Made by a program: the position numbers and the translations under genes | DNA from: Palsa-506 sp050013415 | GTDB lineage: Bacteria; Actinomycetota; Actinomycetes; Streptosporangiales; Streptosporangiaceae | Assembly (NCBI GenBank): GCA_050013415.1 | Contig: JBEKFH010000001.1 | Location: forward strand, 1 to 64,000 | DNA: 64,000 nt | Direction: 5' to 3' | Shown here: in pieces, positions 1 through 9,943 of the stretch | Numbering within the stretch: the stretch's first letter is position 1 | Layout: each line of letters starts with the position of its first letter | The notes under the pieces: generated by a model | Seen by the model: the letters and a program-made list of their open reading frames with translations, nothing else | The model's database searches: none | Told to the model about the DNA's origin: nothing

Positions 1-337
1 CGGGCGGCTCATCGACAGCGATCTGGCTCACGCTCGTGACCCTCCCGTCCAGTCCATGCAACGACCCTCCCGTCCGGTCCCGCCGCGGCGGCAGCCCTCC
101 GCGGAAGGCCGCGGAGGCCGACGGCGGGAGCCTGCGTATCACGACATTGTCACGCCTTGGGCATATTTTGCCCGGAGGTCTAGGCTGACTCGGCAGTGGG
201 CCTCACGCTGGTAGCAAACCAGGCCTAGGCTACTATTCCTATCAAAATAATATATATTCTGATAGCTTCATCTCCGCTCGTGCTGACCCGCATCTCGTCC
301 CCGCTCGTGCTGACCCCGCGTCAAGGAGAAGCCAGCC
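1..337. other. Intergenic region upstream of importer operon
   Basis: No gene is seen here. It holds two copies of ACCCTCCCGTCC (near 40 and 67) and, just before the importer gene, two copies of CCGCTCGTGCTGACC (near 274 and 302). An AT-rich island at about 233-266 is described separately as a putative promoter/operator. A purine-rich ribosome-binding site (AAGGAGA, near 323-329) precedes the ATG at 338. The left edge may contain the tail of a neighbouring intergenic region; no reading frame there is convincing. Confidence 0.6.
239..265 (+). promoter_or_regulatory. AT-rich palindrome, putative promoter/operator of importer operon
   Basis: CTATCA (239-244) and TGATAG (260-265) form a perfect 6-bp inverted repeat around an AT-only-like core that includes TATATT/TATTCT, usable as a -10 element. 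It is a conspicuous low-GC island in a GC-rich window, about 75 bp before the lipoprotein start codon. The function (promoter, operator or both) is inferred from composition, symmetry and position only. Confidence 0.4.
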
Positions 338-2173
338 ATGCGTAAGACCCGTCGACTGGCCGCCGCAGCGGCGATCGTGTCCCTGGCAATCCTGGCGGCG
401 GCCTGCTCGGGCGCCGGCACCAAGGTCGGCGCGGGAAGCACGGCCGTCAGCGGCAAGCGGGTGGCGGGCGGCGTGGTCACCGTCGCCGAGGTCGGCGCGT
501 CGCCCAACTTCATCTTCCCGTACGCGCCGTCCACCAACAGCGACGGCTACAACGTCAACCTCACCATGGGCCTCTGGCCGTTCCTGGTGTACTCAGGCGA
601 CGGGGCAAAGTCGATCGTGAACCCGCAGGAGAGCCTGTTCAGCTCGCTGACCTACAGCCACCACGACTCGGTCATCACGATGGTGCTGAAGCCGTGGAAG
701 TGGTCCGACGGCGTGCCCATCACCAGCCGGGACTTCACGTTTGTCTACAACCTGCTGAAGGTGAACTACGCGAACTGGATCGACTACACCCAGGGGCTGT
801 TCCCGACCGACGTGACCAGGGTGCTCACCCCGAACGCGCATACCGTGGTGATGGATCTCAACCGGTCCTACAACCCGACCTTCTACACCGACGACGTGCT
901 CTCCACGATCGCGCTGATACCGCAGCACGCCTGGGACAAGACCTCGCTGACCGGCAAGGTCGGCAATTACGACGAGTCCAAGGCCGGCGCCAAGGCCGTA
1001 TACGCGTTCCTGCAGAAGCAGGGCGGCCTGATGGGCACGTTCGACACCAACCCGCTGTGGAAGGTCGTCGACGGGCCGTGGAAGCTGCAGACCTTCAACA
1101 GCAACGGCTACTACGCCTGGGTGCCGAACAAGAACTACTCGGGCCCGGACAAGCCGGTCATCGACAAGGTGATCTGGACGCCGTTCACCACCGACACCGC
1201 GGAGATGAACACGCTCCGCTCCGGCACCAGCATCGACCTGGGCAGCCTGCCGCTCAACGACGTCCACCAGGCCGGCGCGCTGGAGTCCGAGGGCTACACG
1301 GTCGCCGACCTGCCCACCGCCGGCGTGGCCGAGATCGTGCCGAACCTCTACAACCCCACGAACGGGCCGCTGCTCCGCCAGCTCTACGTCCGGCAGGTGC
1401 TGGAGTACCTGATCGACCGGCCGCAGATCGTGTCCAAGGTCTATGCCGGCTATGCCGACCCCGGTAACGGCCCGGTCTCCGTGCTGTACGGGAAGCAGTG
1501 GGACTCCCCGCTGGAGAAGGCCGGCGGGCCTTACCCGTACTCGCCGGCCAAGGCCATCGCGCTGCTCAAGGCGCACGGCTGGAAGGTAACGCCGAACGGC
1601 ACCTCGACCTGCGCCCGCGCCGGGACCGGCGCGGGCGACTGCGGCGCCGGGGTCAGCGCGGGCGAGCCGCTGCAGTTCCAGCTGCTCTACACCTCGGGCA
1701 TCACCTCGTTCGACCAGCAGAACGCCGCCATCCAGTCCAGCGAGGCGGCAGCCGGGGTCAAGATCGTCCTGAAGCCCGAGCCGTTCAACACGATCGTCGC
1801 CACGACCGCTTACTGCAACGCCAAGACCCACCCGGTGTCGACCTGCAGCTGGCAGCTGCAGGACTACGGCTACAACCCGTATTTCCTTGACCCGTCCGGG
1901 GCCGGCCTGTTCAACACCAACGGCTACGGCAACTACGGCGGGTACTCCAGCGCGGAAGAGAACAAGCTGATCGACGCGACCGAGTACGGCTCCAGCTCCT
2001 CGGCGTTCTACGCCTACGAGGACTATACGGCCGAGCAGCTGCCGGTGCTCTGGCTGCCGAACGCGTCGAATCTCTTCGTGTTCAAGAAGAACCTGGCCGG
2101 CATCACGCCGTGGAACCCGTTCTCCGGCACACTCAACCCTGAGGTCTGGTACTACACCAAGAACGGCTCATGA
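338..2173 (+). CDS. Oligopeptide/dipeptide ABC transporter substrate-binding lipoprotein
   Basis: A 611-residue extracytoplasmic solute-binding protein of the SBP_bac_5 (DppA/OppA) family. It would capture peptides or related solutes outside the membrane for the two permeases that follow. The N-terminus is a lipoprotein signal: basic start (MRKTRR), hydrophobic stretch and lipobox LAAAC with the lipidated Cys at residue 23. The body has typical family features such as WSDGVPITSRDFTFVYN and a C-terminal half describing a two-lobed binder; the length is usual. It overlaps the next gene by ATGA (2170-2173), so the three genes form one operon. The substrate cannot be told from sequence. Confidence 0.93.
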   Translation: MRKTRRLAAAAAIVSLAILAAACSGAGTKVGAGSTAVSGKRVAGGVVTVAEVGASPNFIFPYAPSTNSDGYNVNLTMGLWPFLVYSGDGAKSIVNPQESLFSSLTYSHHDSVITMVLKPWKWSDGVPITSRDFTFVYNLLKVNYANWIDYTQGLFPTDVTRVLTPNAHTVVMDLNRSYNPTFYTDDVLSTIALIPQHAWDKTSLTGKVGNYDESKAGAKAVYAFLQKQGGLMGTFDTNPLWKVVDGPWKLQTFNSNGYYAWVPNKNYSGPDKPVIDKVIWTPFTTDTAEMNTLRSGTSIDLGSLPLNDVHQAGALESEGYTVADLPTAGVAEIVPNLYNPTNGPLLRQLYVRQVLEYLIDRPQIVSKVYAGYADPGNGPVSVLYGKQWDSPLEKAGGPYPYSPAKAIALLKAHGWKVTPNGTSTCARAGTGAGDCGAGVSAGEPLQFQLLYTSGITSFDQQNAAIQSSEAAAGVKIVLKPEPFNTIVATTAYCNAKTHPVSTCSWQLQDYGYNPYFLDPSGAGLFNTNGYGNYGGYSSAEENKLIDATEYGSSSSAFYAYEDYTAEQLPVLWLPNASNLFVFKKNLAGITPWNPFSGTLNPEVWYYTKNGS

Positions 2174-3120
2174 CCTGGTATCTCGTCCGCCGCGTCGGCC
2201 AGGCCGTCGTGGTGGTGTTCGGCGTCATGATCCTGACGTTCATCCTGCTGCACATGGAGCCGGGCAGCGCGGCCAGGGCCGTGCTCGGGCTCAAGGCCAC
2301 GCCGGCCCGGGTCGCGATATTCGACGACACGTACGGCCTGAACAAGCCGCTGTACGCGCAGTTCCTCCTCTACATCAAGCAGCTGTTCCAGGGAAACCTG
2401 GGCATCTCCTACCAGCTGCAGCAGCCGGTGACGACGCTGATCGCCCAGCGGCTGCCGCGGGACGCCCTGCTGATCGGCCTGTCCACGCTGCTCGCCATCA
2501 TCGTCGGCGTGCCGACCGGGATCTACCAGGCCGTACACCACAATCAGCTTGTCGATGACGTGACAGCCGGCACCTGGTTTACGCTGTATTCGGCGCCGGA
2601 CTTCCTCGAGGCTTTCCTGCTCATCGCGCTGCTGTGCGTCCAGTTTCACGTCTTCCAGCCCAACTTCCCCGGTGGCATCACCTCGGTGGGCGGCGTGCTG
2701 GCGGACTGGCGGGCGCTGGTGCTGCCGGTCTTCGTGCTGTCGATCAACAGCGTGGCCGGCTTCAGCCAGTACGCCAGGTCCACTGCCATCGGTGTGCTGG
2801 CCACGGACTACATCAGGACGGCGCGGGCCAAGGGCCTGCCGCCGCGGCTGGTACTGAACCGGCACGTGCTGCAAAACTCGCTGCTGCCGGTCGTCACCAT
2901 ACTCGGGCTGTCACTTCCTGACATCGTGGCCGGCGCGGTGATCGCCGAGGTCGTCTTCAACTTCCCCGGCATGGGCCTGCTGCTCTGGCAGTCCGCGCTG
3001 AGTCACGACTTCCCGGTGATGCTCGGTGCGACGCTCATCGTCGGCATCGCGACCGTCACCGGGAACCTGCTGGCCGACATTTCCTACGGGATCATGGACC
3101 CGAGGATCCGTCATGGCTAG
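2170..3120 (+). CDS. ABC transporter permease, DppB/OppB type
   Basis: A 316-residue inner-membrane permease of the BPD_transp_1 family, first of a DppB/DppC pair. It starts with the family signature WYLVRRVGQAVVVVFGVM and has about six hydrophobic segments. The EAA loop that contacts the ATPase is visible around DYIRTARAKGLPPRLVLNRH (about residues 216-235). Its start overlaps the lipoprotein stop and its end overlaps the DppC-type start (ATG at 3113), showing translational coupling. No ATPase gene follows. Confidence 0.94.
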   Translation: MTWYLVRRVGQAVVVVFGVMILTFILLHMEPGSAARAVLGLKATPARVAIFDDTYGLNKPLYAQFLLYIKQLFQGNLGISYQLQQPVTTLIAQRLPRDALLIGLSTLLAIIVGVPTGIYQAVHHNQLVDDVTAGTWFTLYSAPDFLEAFLLIALLCVQFHVFQPNFPGGITSVGGVLADWRALVLPVFVLSINSVAGFSQYARSTAIGVLATDYIRTARAKGLPPRLVLNRHVLQNSLLPVVTILGLSLPDIVAGAVIAEVVFNFPGMGLLLWQSALSHDFPVMLGATLIVGIATVTGNLLADISYGIMDPRIRHG

Positions 3121-4114
3121 CGACGCGACCGCCCGGCCGCTGACCCAGGAACCCGGCCCCGGCCGCGGACCCGGCCCTGGCCTCGCCGCCGGCGGCGAGG
3201 TGACGGCGCGGGCCGGCGGCGGGCGGCTGAGCCTCAGCGAGATCGTGCACAGCAAGCGCATCATCAGCGGCGCCGCGCTGATCGCTGCGATCGGCCTGTT
3301 CTGCTTTGTCGGCCCGCTGCTGTACCACACCAACCAGGTGCACGTTAACCTCAACATCGTCAACGACCCGCCGGGGCCTGGTCACCCGCTCGGCACCGAC
3401 GAGTACGGCATCGACGTGCTCGGCCAGCTGATGGCGGGCGGCCAGTCCTCGCTCGAGCTCGCCTTCGCCGTCGGCATCGGCAACACCGTGCTCGGCGCCC
3501 TGTACGGCGCGATGTCCGGCGTGATCGGCGGGTTCGGCGACGCGATCCTGATGCGGATCATCGACACGCTGCTGGCGGTGCCCACCTTCATCCTGCTGAT
3601 CATCCTGGCGACCCTGTACACGCTCGACCTGCCGGCGATCATCCTGATCCTGACCCTGCTGTCCTGGCCGTACGTCGCCAGGGTGGTGCGGGGCCAGGTG
3701 CTGTCGCTGCGGACCAGGGAATTCTCCCAGGCGGCCGTGGGCATGGGCGCGACCCGGCGGTGGATCCTGATCCGCCACATGGTCCCGAACACCCTCGGCG
3801 TCGTCATCGTGAACGCGACATTCGGCCTGGCCGACGCCATCTACGCGCTGTCGGCCCTGAGCTTCCTTGGCCTCGGCCCGCCGCCGCCGTTCACGGACTG
3901 GGGCACGATGCTGACCGGCGGCGTCAACAATTTGTTCAACGGCTACTGGTGGCAGGTGTACCCGCCGATGATCGCGCTGGTCCTCGTCGTGCTGGCATTC
4001 CGCCAGGTCGGCGACGCGCTGAACGACATCGTCAGCGGCGGGCAGACCGGCGCGATTTTCCCGCGCAGGCGGCGCCGGTTCAGCTGGGTCCCGCTGTCAC
4101 GCCGGTACGAGTAA
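3113..4114 (+). CDS. ABC transporter permease, DppC/OppC type
   Basis: A 333-residue permease, second half of the importer channel. The start at 3113 (MASDATARPL) overlaps the previous stop by 8 nt; a longer upstream start would overlap far more and is unlikely. An unusual Pro/Gly/Ala-rich cytoplasmic extension (about 40 residues) precedes the family N-terminal helix; the motif HPLGTDEYGIDVLGQLMAGG is classical for DppC. The EAA loop is at EFSQAAVGMGATRRWILIRH. The operon ends here: the next gene is convergent on the minus strand and no DppD/DppF ATPase is present, so the pump must borrow ATPases from elsewhere. Confidence 0.94.
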   Translation: MASDATARPLTQEPGPGRGPGPGLAAGGEVTARAGGGRLSLSEIVHSKRIISGAALIAAIGLFCFVGPLLYHTNQVHVNLNIVNDPPGPGHPLGTDEYGIDVLGQLMAGGQSSLELAFAVGIGNTVLGALYGAMSGVIGGFGDAILMRIIDTLLAVPTFILLIILATLYTLDLPAIILILTLLSWPYVARVVRGQVLSLRTREFSQAAVGMGATRRWILIRHMVPNTLGVVIVNATFGLADAIYALSALSFLGLGPPPPFTDWGTMLTGGVNNLFNGYWWQVYPPMIALVLVVLAFRQVGDALNDIVSGGQTGAIFPRRRRRFSWVPLSRRYE

Positions 4115-4142
4115 GCCAGCCAGCCAGGCCGGGAATCGCCTC

Positions 4143-7100
4143 CTAGCTCACCATCTGGTCCAGGGTTCCGCTGGACGACTCATAGCCGCCCGATCCCGGG
4201 TAACTGGCGGTGACCGTCAGCGACGACGTGAGCATTTTCTTGGCGATCTTGCAGACCGCGGTGCCTGCCTTGCTCAGCGGCACGGTGTCGCCTCCGGTGC
4301 AGGCTGGCGCCGGCGCGGAGAAGCTGAAGGTCACCGTCCCGGCCGGGGTGCCGCCGCCCGGCGGCGCCGCCTGGACAGTGGCGGTGAGGCTGACCGCCTG
4401 GCCGGGCGTGGCGGGGTTATGCGAGGAGCTCACTGCCACGGTGGTCCCGGCCTGGCCGATGGCCTGGTGGGTGCTGGCGGCGCTGGGCTGATAGGCGCTG
4501 GTGCCCTGGTAGCCGGCCAGCACGTCCAGCGGCGAGCCGGACGCGCTCAGCTTGCTCCCCGGCAGCGTGCAGGTGGCAACTCCCCCGCTGCTCAGCGACT
4601 GCGCGTTCCCGCCCTGGCAGGACACCTGCTCGTCGCCGGCGGTCTCCACGGTGAAGTCCACCTTGCCCGACGGGGTTCCCGCGCTCGGGGCGTCGGCCGC
4701 CACGGTGGCGGTGAAGGTTACCCCCTGGCCGGTCACCGGCGGGCCTGCCGGGCCGCTCAGCGTGGTGGTCGTGGCGGCCGACCCCACCGAGATGATCAGC
4801 GGCGCGGATGCCGAGCCGCCGTACCCGGGAGTTCCCTGGTAGGTGGCCGTGACGGTGCGGTTCCCCGTGGTGGCATAGGTGGTGGTGCAGGTGGCCACGT
4901 CGGGCGTGGTGTCGTCCAGGCCGGAGGTGCACAGCGTGGTGGTCTTGGACCCGCTCTTCTGGGTGAAGGCCACCTCGCCGGCCGGCGCGCCGCCGCCCGG
5001 CGCCACCACGTTGACGTCGGCCGTGAAGGTGACCTGCTGGCCGGCCACCGACGAGCTCACGCTGGCGGCCAGCGAGGTGGTGGTCTGCGCCGCCGAGACG
5101 GTCTCGCCGGCCGGGCCGGACGCCGAGCCGCCGAAGTTCGGGTCACCGTTGTAGGTGGCGGTCACCGGGCTGGCGCCGGTGGCGGCGAAGCTGGCGGTGC
5201 ACACGGCCTGGTCCGGTGCCTGCTGATTGAGCGCCTCGGTGCACAAGGTGCCGGCCGGGCTGGCGAAGGTCACCGTGCCGGTGGCGGTTCCCGAGCCGGG
5301 CGAGGCGGGCGTCACGGTAGCCGTGAAGGTCACCGGCTCGCCGACCTGGGGCGCCGCGTCGCTGCTGGACAGGGTGGTGCTGGTGCTGGCCGGAGAGATC
5401 GAGATCGCCACCGGGCCCGAGGCCGACGTCACGTCGTTGAGGTCCCCGCCGTAGGTGGCGGTCACCGAGTCGGCGCCTGCCGCCGGGTAGCTGGCGGCGC
5501 AGGTGGCGGTGTAGACGGGGTTGTAGGGGCCAGACGAGCCGAGCGGCGCCGAGCACAGGGTGCCGGAGTCCCCGGCGAAGGTCACGGTGCCCGTCGGGGC
5601 GGACGCCCCCGGGGCGTTCACCGTCACCGTAGCGGTGAAGTTGACCGTCTGCCCGACCACCGGGCTGGCGTCGTCCACCCTGAGGCTGGTCGAGGTGGTC
5701 GCAGGGGTGATCGACACGGTGAGCGGCGACGACGTCGAGGCGGCGAAGTTGCCGTCCCCGCCGTAGGCCGCGGTCACCGAGTCCTGCTGGGCCGAGGCGT
5801 AGGTCGTGGTGCAGGTCGCCTCGTCCGGGCTGCCGGTGTCGAGCGGCTGCGCGCCGCACAGGGTGCCGGCGCTGTCGGTGAAGCCGACCGTCCCCGTCGG
5901 GGTGCCCGCGCCGGGCGAGACCGGCGCCACCGCGGCGGTGTAGGTCACCGGCTGGCCGACCACCGGGGACGCCGGGGAGGAGGAGACGGCGGTCGTCGTC
6001 TGCGCGGCCGAGATGGTCTCGTCCTGGGCGGCCGAGGCAGATGCCTGGTAGTTGCCGTCGCTGTTGTAGGCGGCGGTGACCGCGTCGGTGCCCGGCGCGG
6101 TGTAGGTGATCTGGCAGGTGGCGGTGTCAGGGGTGGCCTCGTTCAGCGCCGCGGCGCTGCAGGACGATCCGCTGGTCCCGGTGAAGGTCACCGTCCCGGT
6201 CGGCGTACCCGAACCGGGGGAACTGGCGGTCACGGTGGCGGTGTAGGTCACCGTCTCGCCGACCACCGGGGCCGGGTCACTGGTGGTGATGGAGGTGCTC
6301 GTGGCGTCTTCGCCGACCGGCACCGATGTTGCCGGGCTCGACGTCGAGGCCTGGTCATTGGCGTCTCCGCCGTAGGCGGCGGTGACCGAGTCGGGGCTGG
6401 CGGCGCCGTAGGCGTAGCTGCAGGTGGCCTGGTCCGGCACGGCGGAGTCGAGGGTCGCCACGCAGAGGGTCCCGCCGTCGCCGGCGATGGTCACCTGACC
6501 GGTCGGGGTGCCGGCGCCGGGCGCGACGGTGGCCACCGTGGCGGTGTAGGTGACCGGCTGGCCCACTACCGGCGACGCGGGGCTGGCGGCGAGCGACGTG
6601 GTGGTCTGGTCCTGGCTGATCGTCTCGCTCACCGGGCCTGACGCGGAGGCGGCGTAGTTGGAGTCACCGCCGTAGGCGGCCGTGACCGAGTCGCTGCCGG
6701 GCGCGCTGTAGGTCGCCTGGCAGGTGGCCTGGTCCGGCGAGCTCTCGCTGAGCGCGGCCGTGCAGAGGGTCCCGGCGCTGCCGGTGAAGGTGACCGTGCC
6801 GGTCGGCGTGCCGGTGCCGGGTGCCGCCGGTGCCACCGTGGCGGTGTAGGTCACCTGCTGGCCCACGACCGGCGACGCGGCGCTGGTGGCGAGCGAGGTG
6901 GTGGTGGTCACCGGCGACGCGGTCGAGGAGGTGAGGGTCGTCACCATGATGTTGCGGTACAGGGCTGGATCGGTGGCCCCGATGGTGTACGGGGCCGAGG
7001 TGTTAGTGCCCAGCACCGTGCCGGCGTTCTGGATCGTCTTGGGTATCCGGTAGCCGGCGAAGACCATGGTGAGGGTGCCATTGGGGTTCTGCACGACGCT

Positions 7101-9575
7101 GGGGCCGTAGGCCCGGCCCGAGTAGTAGGCGCTGATGCCGAGCGGGTCGTCCTGGCCCGCGGCCAGTTCGGTGTCCTGGGTGGCGGAGGCGGCGAACGAG
7201 TAGTCGGTGCTGATCACCGGCGTCGGCACAGACCAGTACTCGCCGTTGGCGGACGTCGCGTAGAAGATCTGGTTGAAGGCGTCGCTGTCCCCGTCGGCCG
7301 CCCAGGCGCCGGACAGGAACAGGCCGTAGCTGCCGTCGGGGTTGACGATGATGGATCCGGCCGAGCCGACCCACCGCATCTCGTCGAGGTCCGGGCTGCC
7401 GCCCGTGTCGGGGCCGCCGCTGGCGGGCGCAGTGCCATCGGCGGCATCGTTATTCGCGTAAGCGTTCAGGTTCGCCGGGCTGACGGTCGTCGACGGGTTG
7501 CTGATGTCGTCGTAGCTGCCCGTCGAGGTGCAGATCGGGTTGCCGCTGGCGCAGTTGTTCTCGCCGCTGATGATGCCGCCGTTCGCCAGGCCGGCACTGG
7601 AGAACGTGGTGCCGTTGGTCGTCCAGGCGACCCGCAGCACGGTCAGGTCCTCGTTGTTCTTGTTCAGCTTGGAGATGTCGGCGGACTTGCCCTCGCCGGT
7701 GAGCGCCAGCGTGGCGGCCGGCAGGGTGGTGGCGCCGGGGGCGGCGATGTAGCTGTTCGACGCCCAGGTCCAGCCGTTGTCGGCGGCCGGGACCGTGCAC
7801 CCGCTGAACGTCCCTGTCGTCTCGCTGAGGCCGGTGCAGGTCACCGGGATGATGGCCGTCGCGCCGCCCTGGGCGGACGGCTGGGTCGCGCCGATCTGGA
7901 CCGTCCACGGGCCGGACGATGGCAGGTCGGCGGAGATGTAGGGGCCAGGGGCGGAGGTGATCGACCCGCCCTTGGTGGAGCTGAAGGTTCCGCTGCTGAG
8001 CGTCTCGGCGGCGATGTAGTAGTTGAGCTCCTTCTCCGTGTACATCACGTAGGTGGCCCCGGACGGCACCGCGGCGTTATTGGGGTAGCTGGGCAGGGTG
8101 CCCACGATGCCGTCGGGTGCGACCAGGCCGCTGGTCATGCCGTCGCCGGCTGCCGGGTTGTCGGCGGTGGCCGGGATGATCGGGTCGCCGGTGATCGGCT
8201 CCAGGCCGGTGGTGATGGTGTCCGCGCTGTTGCCGGGGCCGGTCGTGCAGTTCTCGATCTTGGTCGTGGGGTTGGCGTTGGACTGGGCGCAGTAGATCGC
8301 GGTCCCGTTGAGGTAGAGCCGGTTGGGCGCGTTGTTGTTGAACGTGGTCCCGGTGAGCGGGTCGGCAAAGCCGGAGTTACCGGACGTCGAGTCGATCGTG
8401 AACGAGGCCAGCCCGCCGTCGCCGTTGGTGGTGTTCGGGCCGGCCGGGACGACCAGGCCCACGTCCGAGCTGGGCGTGGTAAAGCCAAGCACCTGCTCGA
8501 TCAGGTCGCCCGCCTGGACGCTGACGCTGCTGCCCGAGGCGGTGGTGCACCCGGTCAGCGAGCTGGCGCCCAGCCCGGTGCAGGTGATCACGGTGGGCAC
8601 GCCGGGGGTCTGGGTGAGGTCGACGAAGCTGCCGGTGACCAGCTGCTCGGGTGAGCCCGCCGTGCCCAGCGAGGTGACCGGGATGCTCACCGCCGGGCCG
8701 CTGGTCACGCTGATCGCCGGGGTCCCCGCCGGGACGAAGGCATCGGGGTCGATCCCGGTCTGCTCCGTGGCGGGCAGCCCCCTCAGCGGGTTGGCCTGGG
8801 TGGGGCTGAACTGGTGGACGATCATGCCCACGCCCTGCATGTCGCCGGCCGCCCGCGGCAGGGTGTACAGGTAGGTGTTACCGCCGATAGTGAGCACGTT
8901 GGCGTGCCCCTCGCCGTCGTCGTTGATGTCCGCCGACGGGCAGTACCCCGGGTTCTGCTCCAGCGCCTCCCCGTCGTAGGTCCAGTCCTGGCCGTTGTCC
9001 GTCGAGGTCGCGGCGACCAGCGCCTCGTCGGCGTCCTTGGGCCGGTAGTCGAAGTAGCCGGTCAGCGTGCCGTCGGCATTCCGGATCACGTGCGGGAAGT
9101 AGGCGGGGGCGAAAGGCAGCGTCGTGCCGGCCGGCTGGCGGGCCGGGGATCCGCCGGACGCGGTGACCTGGTTGCCGGTGCCGCAGTAGCCAGCCAGCGG
9201 GCCCGGGGTGCCGACCGTGCCGCTCGGGTAGGGCGCGACCCCGTCGGTGCCGCTCCCGGCGCCGGGATAGACCGCCACGTTGGGCTCGGCGGTGGCCCCG
9301 GACCCGGTGGTGGCGCCGCCCGGCGTGTAGGTCGGCAGCAGCGTTCCCGGCGCCTGGCTGGCGTAGGCCGGCGAGGCGGGGTCGCCCTGGGCCTCGTTCC
9401 AGGGCGCGGCGCTGGTCCCGCTGGTAATGGTGGCCACGCTGGGCGGGCCCGGGGTGTAGGTGACGACGCTCCCGCCCGCGGCCGCGGGCGATGCGCTGAG
9501 CACCGCCAGCGCGGGGATGAAGGTGAATCCGCAGATCACGACGGCAGGCAGGCAGAGAGCGCGGGACCGGCGCAT
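4143..9575 (-). CDS. Giant secreted protein with nine Ig-like repeats
   Basis: An 1810-residue exported protein. Residues 1-33 are a Sec signal peptide ending near SPAAAGG. Residues ~130-900 resemble extracellular sialidase/glycosidase-type propeller proteins (DNGQDWTYDG, NPNGTLTMVFAGYR, TSANGEYWSVPTP), but no catalytic set could be assigned. Residues ~905-1810 are nine tandem Ig-like domains of about 100 residues (bacterial Ig_5 type), each beginning TTTSL..SPVVGQ.VTYTATV and most carrying a conserved Cys pair, with the motif TAAYGGD near the end. No LPxTG or C-terminal membrane anchor is seen, so it is probably released or wall-associated through the repeats. Convergent with the importer (28-nt gap). 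Confidence 0.85.
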   Translation of the reverse strand: MRRSRALCLPAVVICGFTFIPALAVLSASPAAAGGSVVTYTPGPPSVATITSGTSAAPWNEAQGDPASPAYASQAPGTLLPTYTPGGATTGSGATAEPNVAVYPGAGSGTDGVAPYPSGTVGTPGPLAGYCGTGNQVTASGGSPARQPAGTTLPFAPAYFPHVIRNADGTLTGYFDYRPKDADEALVAATSTDNGQDWTYDGEALEQNPGYCPSADINDDGEGHANVLTIGGNTYLYTLPRAAGDMQGVGMIVHQFSPTQANPLRGLPATEQTGIDPDAFVPAGTPAISVTSGPAVSIPVTSLGTAGSPEQLVTGSFVDLTQTPGVPTVITCTGLGASSLTGCTTASGSSVSVQAGDLIEQVLGFTTPSSDVGLVVPAGPNTTNGDGGLASFTIDSTSGNSGFADPLTGTTFNNNAPNRLYLNGTAIYCAQSNANPTTKIENCTTGPGNSADTITTGLEPITGDPIIPATADNPAAGDGMTSGLVAPDGIVGTLPSYPNNAAVPSGATYVMYTEKELNYYIAAETLSSGTFSSTKGGSITSAPGPYISADLPSSGPWTVQIGATQPSAQGGATAIIPVTCTGLSETTGTFSGCTVPAADNGWTWASNSYIAAPGATTLPAATLALTGEGKSADISKLNKNNEDLTVLRVAWTTNGTTFSSAGLANGGIISGENNCASGNPICTSTGSYDDISNPSTTVSPANLNAYANNDAADGTAPASGGPDTGGSPDLDEMRWVGSAGSIIVNPDGSYGLFLSGAWAADGDSDAFNQIFYATSANGEYWSVPTPVISTDYSFAASATQDTELAAGQDDPLGISAYYSGRAYGPSVVQNPNGTLTMVFAGYRIPKTIQNAGTVLGTNTSAPYTIGATDPALYRNIMVTTLTSSTASPVTTTTSLATSAASPVVGQQVTYTATVAPAAPGTGTPTGTVTFTGSAGTLCTAALSESSPDQATCQATYSAPGSDSVTAAYGGDSNYAASASGPVSETISQDQTTTSLAASPASPVVGQPVTYTATVATVAPGAGTPTGQVTIAGDGGTLCVATLDSAVPDQATCSYAYGAASPDSVTAAYGGDANDQASTSSPATSVPVGEDATSTSITTSDPAPVVGETVTYTATVTASSPGSGTPTGTVTFTGTSGSSCSAAALNEATPDTATCQITYTAPGTDAVTAAYNSDGNYQASASAAQDETISAAQTTTAVSSSPASPVVGQPVTYTAAVAPVSPGAGTPTGTVGFTDSAGTLCGAQPLDTGSPDEATCTTTYASAQQDSVTAAYGGDGNFAASTSSPLTVSITPATTSTSLRVDDASPVVGQTVNFTATVTVNAPGASAPTGTVTFAGDSGTLCSAPLGSSGPYNPVYTATCAASYPAAGADSVTATYGGDLNDVTSASGPVAISISPASTSTTLSSSDAAPQVGEPVTFTATVTPASPGSGTATGTVTFASPAGTLCTEALNQQAPDQAVCTASFAATGASPVTATYNGDPNFGGSASGPAGETVSAAQTTTSLAASVSSSVAGQQVTFTADVNVVAPGGGAPAGEVAFTQKSGSKTTTLCTSGLDDTTPDVATCTTTYATTGNRTVTATYQGTPGYGGSASAPLIISVGSAATTTTLSGPAGPPVTGQGVTFTATVAADAPSAGTPSGKVDFTVETAGDEQVSCQGGNAQSLSSGGVATCTLPGSKLSASGSPLDVLAGYQGTSAYQPSAASTHQAIGQAGTTVAVSSSHNPATPGQAVSLTATVQAAPPGGGTPAGTVTFSFSAPAPACTGGDTVPLSKAGTAVCKIAKKMLTSSLTVTASYPGSGGYESSSGTLDQMVS

Positions 9576-9766
9576 CCGGGTTTCCCTTCAACGGGGCTTT
9601 CCCAGGATTCTGAACAATGAGGTCTAACCCGGGCAACGGGGCGGAGCCATTATCCTGAAGCGTTCACCCGACATTCGCGTGCCGTTCTTTCTGTCCCCTG
9701 CCGGGCCCGTCGTGCTGTCACCTGCCGGGCACGCCGGCGCCGGCCACCCCGCTGCGGCTCGGCCCC

Positions 9767-9865
9767 GGACGCCATGCCGGCTCTGCCCTGCACGCCATGC
9801 CGGCTCGTCCCCGGACGCCATGCCGGCTCTACCCCGGACGCCATGCCGGCTCTGCCCCGGACGCC
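9767..9865. repeat. 23-nt intergenic minisatellite, about 4.3 copies
   Basis: Units begin at 9767, 9790, 9813, 9836 and 9859 (partial), each close to GGACGCCATGCCGGCTCTGC plus three C/T. The 23-nt period is not a multiple of three, which argues against coding. Copies differ by a few substitutions. Confidence 0.9.
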
Positions 9866-9943
9866 TGTGCAGCGCGTGACGCCAGCGGCGCAATGGCGGC
9901 CATCTGCCGGTGCGCCGCAAGGGCGCGGAGTGGCTGCTGAGTC

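Noticed and set aside
4419..6641. 740-codon plus-strand frame opposite the Ig-like repeats
   Set aside because: Gly/Arg/Ala-rich antisense translation of the repeat region.
9767..9865. CRISPR array
   Set aside because: 23-nt units are head-to-tail without spacers, and no cas genes are present.
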